NCBI GenBank assembly: GCA_947427205.1
Contig: CANEHB010000014.1
Span: 1 to 45,320, forward strand
Source: an uncultured Clostridium sp.
Lineage (GTDB): Bacteria > Bacillota > Clostridia > TANB77 > CAG-508
Direction of reading: 5' to 3'
DNA: 45,320 nucleotides
Below the pieces are notes generated by a model. The model did no database searches. It had not been told where the DNA came from and was given only the letters and a program-made list of their open reading frames with translations. A program made the position numbers and the translations under genes. How positions within the stretch are numbered: the stretch's first letter is position 1; each line of letters starts with the position of its first letter. Positions 40,884-45,320 of this stretch are shown piece by piece.

Positions 40884-42209
40884 TTATTTTTCCAAAAATC
40901 CTTTATAATGTCTCATTACTAATTGAGATTCTAATTGTTGAACTGTTTCTAATGCAACACCAACTACGATAAGTATTGATGTACCACCAAAAGAAATATC
41001 TACACTTGAAAATCTCATTAACATCGGTAGGATAGCAATTAAACTTAAGAATAAAGCTCCAAACCATGTTAATTTAGTTAATATTGATGTTAAATAGTCT
41101 GTTGTTGGTTTACCAGCTCTAATACCTGGTATAAATCCACCATTTTGCTTAATATTTGTTGCTACTTCTGCTGGATTAAATGTTGCATAAGTATAGAAGA
41201 ATGTAAATCCTACTATTAATAAAAGATATACTATTGCGTTTGCTAAAGAATATCCCCAAGCAACACTTGAAGAAGATGTAGCTATAGAAAATTGATATAA
41301 TCCGGCTAAAAAACCTGTTCCACCAATTTTATCTGCTGCAAATATTTGAATCATCATAGCTGGGAAAGTCATAAATGATGATGCAAATATTACTGGCATA
41401 ACACCTGCCATTGCTAGCTTAAGTGGTATATGTGTATTTTGTCCACCATACATTTTTCTTCCAACTACTTTTTTTGCATATTGTACTGGAACTCTTCTTT
41501 CAGCTTGTTGTACGAATACAACACCTGCTACTAAGATAATAGCTCCAACAATTATTGCTAATGATGTAACTATACCTACAGTGTTTACAGCTCCACTTGC
41601 TGTAATTAAATTCCATAAAACTATTATTCCTGAAGGTAATCTAGATACAATACCAACAAAGATAATCATTGATATACCGTTTCCAATACCTTTATTTGTG
41701 ATTTGCTCTCCTAACCACATTAATATTGCTGTACCTGTTACTAAAGATAATACAACTATAGCTCCTGTTAATAATCCTGGATTAATAAATATTCCAGATG
41801 AGCTATAAGATATGTATATACCTAGCCCTTCAACTAATGCTAATACTAAGCTCATTAATTTTGTATATTTGTTTATTTTTTGTTTTCCAGTCTCTCCACC
41901 TTCCTTCATCATTTTTTCTAATGAAGGTATTATCATTGCTAACAATTGAATAACAATTGAAGCTGTAATATATGGTGTTATTGTCATTGAGAATATTGAT
42001 AATTTTGAAAAAGCACCACCTGATATAGTATTAATTAAGCCTGTTAAACTTCCTGTTGCTGATTGCATTTGCTCACCTAGAGCAATAGTATCAACACCTG
42101 GAACTGTTATAAAACATCCTAATCTAAAAATTATTATTAAAATTAAAGTATATAATAATTTTTTTCTTACTTCTGGGGTCTTCCAAGCATTTTTAATAGT
42201 TTTAAACAA
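40884..42209 (-). CDS. secY: protein translocase subunit SecY
   Basis: A 441-residue membrane channel with ten predicted membrane helices. The plug region is GGAFSKLSIFSMTITPYIT near residues 65-85, and the cytosolic loops GGETGKQKINKYTK and QQAERRVPVQYAKK are typical. The start is TTG, lying directly after the rplO stop, with GAGGTG inside the end of rplO, so the two genes are translationally coupled. It forms the Sec pore with SecE/SecG. Confidence 0.97.
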   Translation of the reverse strand: MFKTIKNAWKTPEVRKKLLYTLILIIIFRLGCFITVPGVDTIALGEQMQSATGSLTGLINTISGGAFSKLSIFSMTITPYITASIVIQLLAMIIPSLEKMMKEGGETGKQKINKYTKLMSLVLALVEGLGIYISYSSSGIFINPGLLTGAIVVLSLVTGTAILMWLGEQITNKGIGNGISMIIFVGIVSRLPSGIIVLWNLITASGAVNTVGIVTSLAIIVGAIILVAGVVFVQQAERRVPVQYAKKVVGRKMYGGQNTHIPLKLAMAGVMPVIFASSFMTFPAMMIQIFAADKIGGTGFLAGLYQFSIATSSSSVAWGYSLANAIVYLLLIVGFTFFYTYATFNPAEVATNIKQNGGFIPGIRAGKPTTDYLTSILTKLTWFGALFLSLIAILPMLMRFSSVDISFGGTSILIVVGVALETVQQLESQLVMRHYKGFLEK

Positions 42210-42644
42210 CTAAATCACCTCAATCTTTCCACCTGCAGCTTCTATTTTTTCTGCAGCAGCTTTAGTAAATCTTTTTGCTTTAACTGTTAATTTTTTCTCT
42301 AAGTTTCCTGTAGCTAAAACAACTATTCCATCATTTATTTTTCCAATTATTCCTTCTTCTAATAAACTTTCAGCTGTAACTTCAGCACTCTCTGATTTGT
42401 TAAGCATAGTTAAAGTTACTTCTGTATAATTTTTAGCGTGAATATTTGTAAATCCTCTTTTTGGTAATCTTCTATATAATGGTGTTTGACCTCCTTCGAA
42501 GCCTCTTCTAACACCACCACCTGATCTTGCTTTTTGTCCTTTATGTCCTCTTCCTGATGTTTTTCCTAGACCAGAACCTACTCCACGACCTACTCTTTTT
42601 TTAGTTTGTCTTTTAACAGCTGGCTCTATATTTCCTAATTCCAT
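42210..42644 (-). CDS. rplO: 50S ribosomal protein L15
   Basis: A 144-residue L15 from ATG 42644 ([10 protein letters not shown]), GGAGG 10 nt upstream. The glycine/arginine-rich start ([20 protein letters not shown]) and [17 protein letters not shown] are diagnostic. In most relatives rpmD precedes it; here only a 78-nt gap lies between it and rpsE. Confidence 0.97.
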   Translation of the reverse strand: MELGNIEPAVKRQTKKRVGRGVGSGLGKTSGRGHKGQKARSGGGVRRGFEGGQTPLYRRLPKRGFTNIHAKNYTEVTLTMLNKSESAEVTAESLLEEGIIGKINDGIVVLATGNLEKKLTVKAKRFTKAAAEKIEAAGGKIEVI

Positions 42645-42734
42645 TGGTTTTTGCACCTCCTCTATTTTGTTTTACATTTCCGTTTTAATTATATCATTAA
42701 TAAATATAATTTCAAATATTTTATAATAAATTTA

Positions 42735-43223
42735 TTACATTATATCGCTAACTTTTTTTCCTCTTTTTTTAGCAACTGCTTCAACAGTTTGCATACTTTT
42801 TAGAGCTTCGATAGTAGCATAAACAACGTTTCTTGGATTATTTGTTCCAATAACTTTTGAGTTAATATCTCTGTATCCTGCAAGTTCAAGTACAGGTCTA
42901 ACACTACCACCTGCTATAATTCCAGTACCTTCAGCACCTGGTTTTAACATAACTCTAGCACTACCAAATCTACCTACAAATTCATGTGGTATTGTTGTTC
43001 CAACTATTGGAACTTCTATTAAGTTCTTTTTAGCTTCTTCAATAGCTTTTTTAATTGCATCTGGAACTTCGGCAGCTTTTCCATTTCCTACACCAATGTG
43101 TCCTTGTTCATCTCCAACAACTACAACAGCGCTAAATCTAAAAGTTCTACCACCTTTAACAACTTTTGCAACTCTATTGATAGCTACTACAGTTTCTTTT
43201 AATTCTACTGATCTTTCTTCCAT
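42735..43223 (-). CDS. rpsE: 30S ribosomal protein S5
   Basis: A 162-residue S5. The dsRNA-binding-like N-terminal domain ([20 protein letters not shown]) and the C-terminal domain ([19 protein letters not shown]) are present. It is involved in decoding fidelity. AAGGAGG precedes the ATG. Followed by a 78-nt non-coding gap instead of rpmD. Confidence 0.97.
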   Translation of the reverse strand: MEERSVELKETVVAINRVAKVVKGGRTFRFSAVVVVGDEQGHIGVGNGKAAEVPDAIKKAIEEAKKNLIEVPIVGTTIPHEFVGRFGSARVMLKPGAEGTGIIAGGSVRPVLELAGYRDINSKVIGTNNPRNVVYATIEALKSMQTVEAVAKKRGKKVSDIM

Positions 43224-43342
43224 GAGAATAATTTTTCCTCCTTATCTTCAATATTAGCAATCCATTTTATTTGTTTCATTAAAACATCTAAATATTCTAA
43301 CTCTCAAACTTATCATTAATTGCACTTTAAGATTATTTTTAA

Positions 43343-43702
43343 TTAGAAATTTAATCCTGCTTCACGTGCAGCTTCAGCTAATGCTTTAACAACACCATGA
43401 TATATAAATCCACCTCTATCAAAAACTACATCTTTGATTTTTTTATCTAATGCTTTTTTTGCAATTGCAGTTCCAACCTCTTTAGCTGCTTCTACATTTG
43501 CTTTTTTTGTTTTTATATCACTATCTAATGTTGATACATATACTAAAGTTGTTCCTTTAGTATCATCTATAAGTTGAGCAATTATATTTTTATTTGATTT
43601 AGTTACAGCAAGTCTAGGACATTCTGCAGTTCCACTTATTTTTGTACGTACTCTTGCATGACGTCTTGCTCTTTCTGATTTTCTATCTATTTTAGTAATC
43701 AT
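43343..43702 (-). CDS. rplR: 50S ribosomal protein L18
   Basis: A 119-residue L18. [20 protein letters not shown] and the end [26 protein letters not shown] are typical. It binds 5S rRNA with L5. GAAAGGAG precedes the ATG. Confidence 0.97.
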   Translation of the reverse strand: MITKIDRKSERARRHARVRTKISGTAECPRLAVTKSNKNIIAQLIDDTKGTTLVYVSTLDSDIKTKKANVEAAKEVGTAIAKKALDKKIKDVVFDRGGFIYHGVVKALAEAAREAGLNF

Positions 43703-43719
43703 TATTTTCTCCTTTCTAG

Positions 43720-43800
43720 GTTTCCTTATAGGGGTATATCTAATCCCTTATATAAGTATCTAATCTTTAAGGGATTAAATATACCCCCTAAAGTTTACTT
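43720..43800. repeat. long palindrome between rplF and rplR
   Basis: GGGGTATATcTAATCCCTTA pairs with TAAGGGATTAaATATACCCC (about 43732-43791), giving a stem near 20 bp with one mismatch around a loop of about 20 nt. It lies inside a ribosomal operon that is normally compact. It could be a palindromic repeat or a processing site. Confidence 0.65.
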
Positions 43801-43824
43801 ATTTAACCTAACTTGAACATTATT

Positions 43825-44364
43825 TTATTTCTTACCAGCTTTACCTTCTTTACGTCTAATAACTTCTTCAGCATATTTGATACCTTTACCTCTGTATACT
43901 TCAGGTGGTCTCTTTGTTCTGATAACAGCTGCTGTTTGACCTACTAATTCTTTATCCATACCTTTAACGATTATTTCGTTTTGGCTTGGTACGTCAAAAG
44001 TAATTCCTTCTGGAGCTTCAACTTCAACTGGATGAGAGTAACCTAAGTTTAATAATAAATTATTTCCTTTTTTACTTGCTCTATATCCAACTCCGTTAAC
44101 TTCTAATTTTCTTTCAAATCCTTTTGTTGTTCCTTCAATCATGTTATTTAATAATGTTCTTGTTAAACCGTGTAAACTTCTATTTGCTGGTTCATCATCT
44201 GGTCTAACTACTGTTATAACATTACCTTCAAGATTGATTTTCATGTTTTTATGAAATTCTTTCTCTAAAGATCCTTTAGGTCCTTTTACAGTAATCTTTT
44301 GACCATCTATTTTTAATTCAACACCTTCTGGTACTGTAATAGGCTTATTTCCTATTCTTGACAT
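43825..44364 (-). CDS. rplF: 50S ribosomal protein L6
   Basis: A 179-residue L6 from [14 protein letters not shown], with GGAGGG upstream; an in-frame start 15 codons earlier is not supported. Two L6 repeats are present, and the C-terminal [20 protein letters not shown] is the family signature. It lies near the GTPase-associated region of the 50S subunit. Confidence 0.97.
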   Translation of the reverse strand: MSRIGNKPITVPEGVELKIDGQKITVKGPKGSLEKEFHKNMKINLEGNVITVVRPDDEPANRSLHGLTRTLLNNMIEGTTKGFERKLEVNGVGYRASKKGNNLLLNLGYSHPVEVEAPEGITFDVPSQNEIIVKGMDKELVGQTAAVIRTKRPPEVYRGKGIKYAEEVIRRKEGKAGKK

Positions 44365-44459
44365 CTCGAATTTCCCTCCTTTTTTTAATATCAATGTAAT
44401 TTTTTTCATTACATACTGATGCTATAGTTAGTATGCTACTTTCCCAGCATCAAATAATT
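44365..44459. repeat. rpsH-rplF spacer with GATGC palindromic unit
   Basis: GATGCTA...TAGTATGC...CAGCATC (about 44415-44451) can fold on itself and resembles the unit at 44900-44956, where CATACTGACACTG and CAGCATC recur. The two spacers share CATACTGA and AGCATCAA words. Confidence 0.5.
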
Positions 44460-44858
44460 TTACCAGATATAAGCTAAAACTTCTCCACCTATACCTAATT
44501 CTCTAGCTTTTTTGTCTGTCATTATTCCTTTTGATGTAGAAATTAAAGCAATTCCTAATCCATTTAATACTTTTGGTAATTCATCTTTAGATGCATATAT
44601 TCTTAAACCAGGTTTACTGATTCTTCTTAAACCATCTATAACTCTATTACCTTTCTCATCATATTTTAATGATATTCTTATAACTCCTTGTACATCACTT
44701 TCGATTTCTTCAATACCTTTTATATATCCTTCTTCAAGTAATGTTTCTGCAATAGCTTTTTTCATTTTTGATGCTGGAACATCAACAGTTTTGAATTTTT
44801 GACTATTTGCATTTCTAATTCTTGTTAACATATCTGCTATTGGGTCAGTTGTATTCAC
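44460..44858 (-). CDS. rpsH: 30S ribosomal protein S8
   Basis: A 132-residue S8 with GTG start and GGAGGG upstream. [18 protein letters not shown] and the end [26 protein letters not shown] are diagnostic. It binds the 16S central domain, and in some bacteria represses the spc operon. Confidence 0.97.
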   Translation of the reverse strand: MNTTDPIADMLTRIRNANSQKFKTVDVPASKMKKAIAETLLEEGYIKGIEEIESDVQGVIRISLKYDEKGNRVIDGLRRISKPGLRIYASKDELPKVLNGLGIALISTSKGIMTDKKARELGIGGEVLAYIW

Positions 44859-44964
44859 GTTTTTTACCCTCCTTTTTTTATATTCTTTATATCTAAATGA
44901 AGTTCAATGCTTCGCATTGCATACTGACACTGTAATTCGTTTCACTCAAACAGCATCAATCCTT

Positions 44965-45150
44965 TTACCAGCTTGCTTTCTTAACACCAGGAATTTCGCC
45001 CTTATGCGCTAATTCTCTAAAGCAAACACGGCATATTCCATATTTTCTTATATATGAGTGTGGTCTACCACATAATTTACATCTATTATATTCTCTAGTT
45101 GCATATTTTTGTGGTTTTGCACATTTTACTTTTAAAGATTTTTTAGCCAT
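44965..45150 (-). CDS. rpsN: 30S ribosomal protein S14, zinc-binding type
   Basis: A 61-residue S14 from [10 protein letters not shown] (GGAAAGGAG upstream). [20 protein letters not shown] provides the CxxC...CxxC zinc site of the short (type Z) form. It is the first spc-operon gene in the window; rplE and others would follow outside. Confidence 0.97.
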   Translation of the reverse strand: MAKKSLKVKCAKPQKYATREYNRCKLCGRPHSYIRKYGICRVCFRELAHKGEIPGVKKASW

Positions 45151-45199
45151 TTGTTTCTCCTTTCCTAAAAACATTCTTTAATGTTTGCAACTTCGTTTT

Positions 45200-45320
45200 G
45201 CATAAGTTATCTGTATCTCGCTTTGCTCGAACAGCTATTTCACTGTTTACAACTCATTTCATTCGTTGCATAAGTTATCTGTATCTCGCTTTGCTCGAAC
45301 AGCTATTTCACTGTTTACAA
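45200..45320. repeat. two tandem copies of a 53-nt repeat at the window end
   Basis: 45200-45252 and 45268-45320 are identical. They start GCATAAGTTATCTGTATC and end CACTGTTTACAA, with a period of 68 nt including similar linkers (CTTCGTTTT / CATTCGTT). The opening word is related to GCATAACTTATCTGTAG of repeat family R1. The array probably continues outside the window, upstream of rpsN. Confidence 0.8.

Noticed and set aside
42657..42734. Hidden rpmD (L30) in the rpsE-rplO gap
   Set aside because: The gap is too short (about 78 nt) and has no frame with L30 features in either direction.

Overview
The window is a very AT-rich chromosomal segment of a Bacillota bacterium, most likely a Clostridia-type anaerobe. 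The evidence is the spc/alpha ribosomal-protein gene order, the ssrA (tmRNA) sequence, strong GGAGG ribosome binding sites, TTG/GTG starts, canonical sigma-A promoters, and many short families typical of clostridial accessory DNA. No species can be named from the sequence alone.

Layout. (1) 1-7780: housekeeping and accessory genes, mostly on the minus strand: a HAD-type 5'-nucleotidase, an alpha/beta hydrolase, an HD phosphohydrolase, a metallophosphoesterase, a lipoprotein, a Nudix hydrolase, a Gfo/Idh/MocA oxidoreductase and an unknown 389-residue protein. A yybP-ykoY-type (manganese) riboswitch with its terminator lies at about 2166-2288 with no metal transporter behind it. (2) About 7845-27690: two related integrative mobilizable elements, A (about 10.8 kb) and B (about 9.0 kb), in tandem downstream of ssrA. 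They are bounded by three copies of the tmRNA 3'-end core TTGGTGGAG. Each has a tyrosine integrase, an excisionase-like HTH protein, a MobV relaxase with a recognisable oriT, an Xre-type repressor, and, unexpectedly, a small stand-alone protein resembling the C-terminal DNA-binding domain of Spo0A. Between the repressor and the Spo0A-C-like gene both carry a structured, apparently RNA-based control region. In A a predicted small RNA carries 18 nt of perfect complementarity to the Shine-Dalgarno/start region of a mini-ORF. Cargo differs: A has an AMP-forming acyl ligase plus a membrane/TPR-like protein; B has a MerR regulator, a GNAT acetyltransferase, a HEAT-like protein and an unknown protein. 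(3) 27684-34820: ssrA, dapA, an HD protein, dapB, a peptidase-U32 family protein, a large RelA/SpoT-domain protein and a small membrane protein. (4) 35258-45150 (minus strand): rpsN-rpsH-rplF-rplR-rpsE-rplO-secY-adk-map-infA-rpmJ-rpsM-rpsK-rpsD-rpoA-rplQ. rpmD (L30) is missing from its usual place, and several intergenic spacers contain long hairpins.

How the parts work together. In the elements, the Xre repressor and a strong divergent promoter probably form the lysogeny-like switch. The Spo0A-C-like protein, the sigma-region-4-like protein (B), DUF3846-like, 87-residue and excisionase proteins probably form the regulatory and excision block. Int/Xis act at the ssrA end, and MobV/oriT allow mobilization by a helper element. 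Both elements show possible lesions: A has a frameshifted DUF3846-like gene, and B's integrase has ATA where the homologue has ATG. Since the att cores match, each element could complement the other or they could move as a unit. Functional statements are inferences from sequence motifs; no database search was run.
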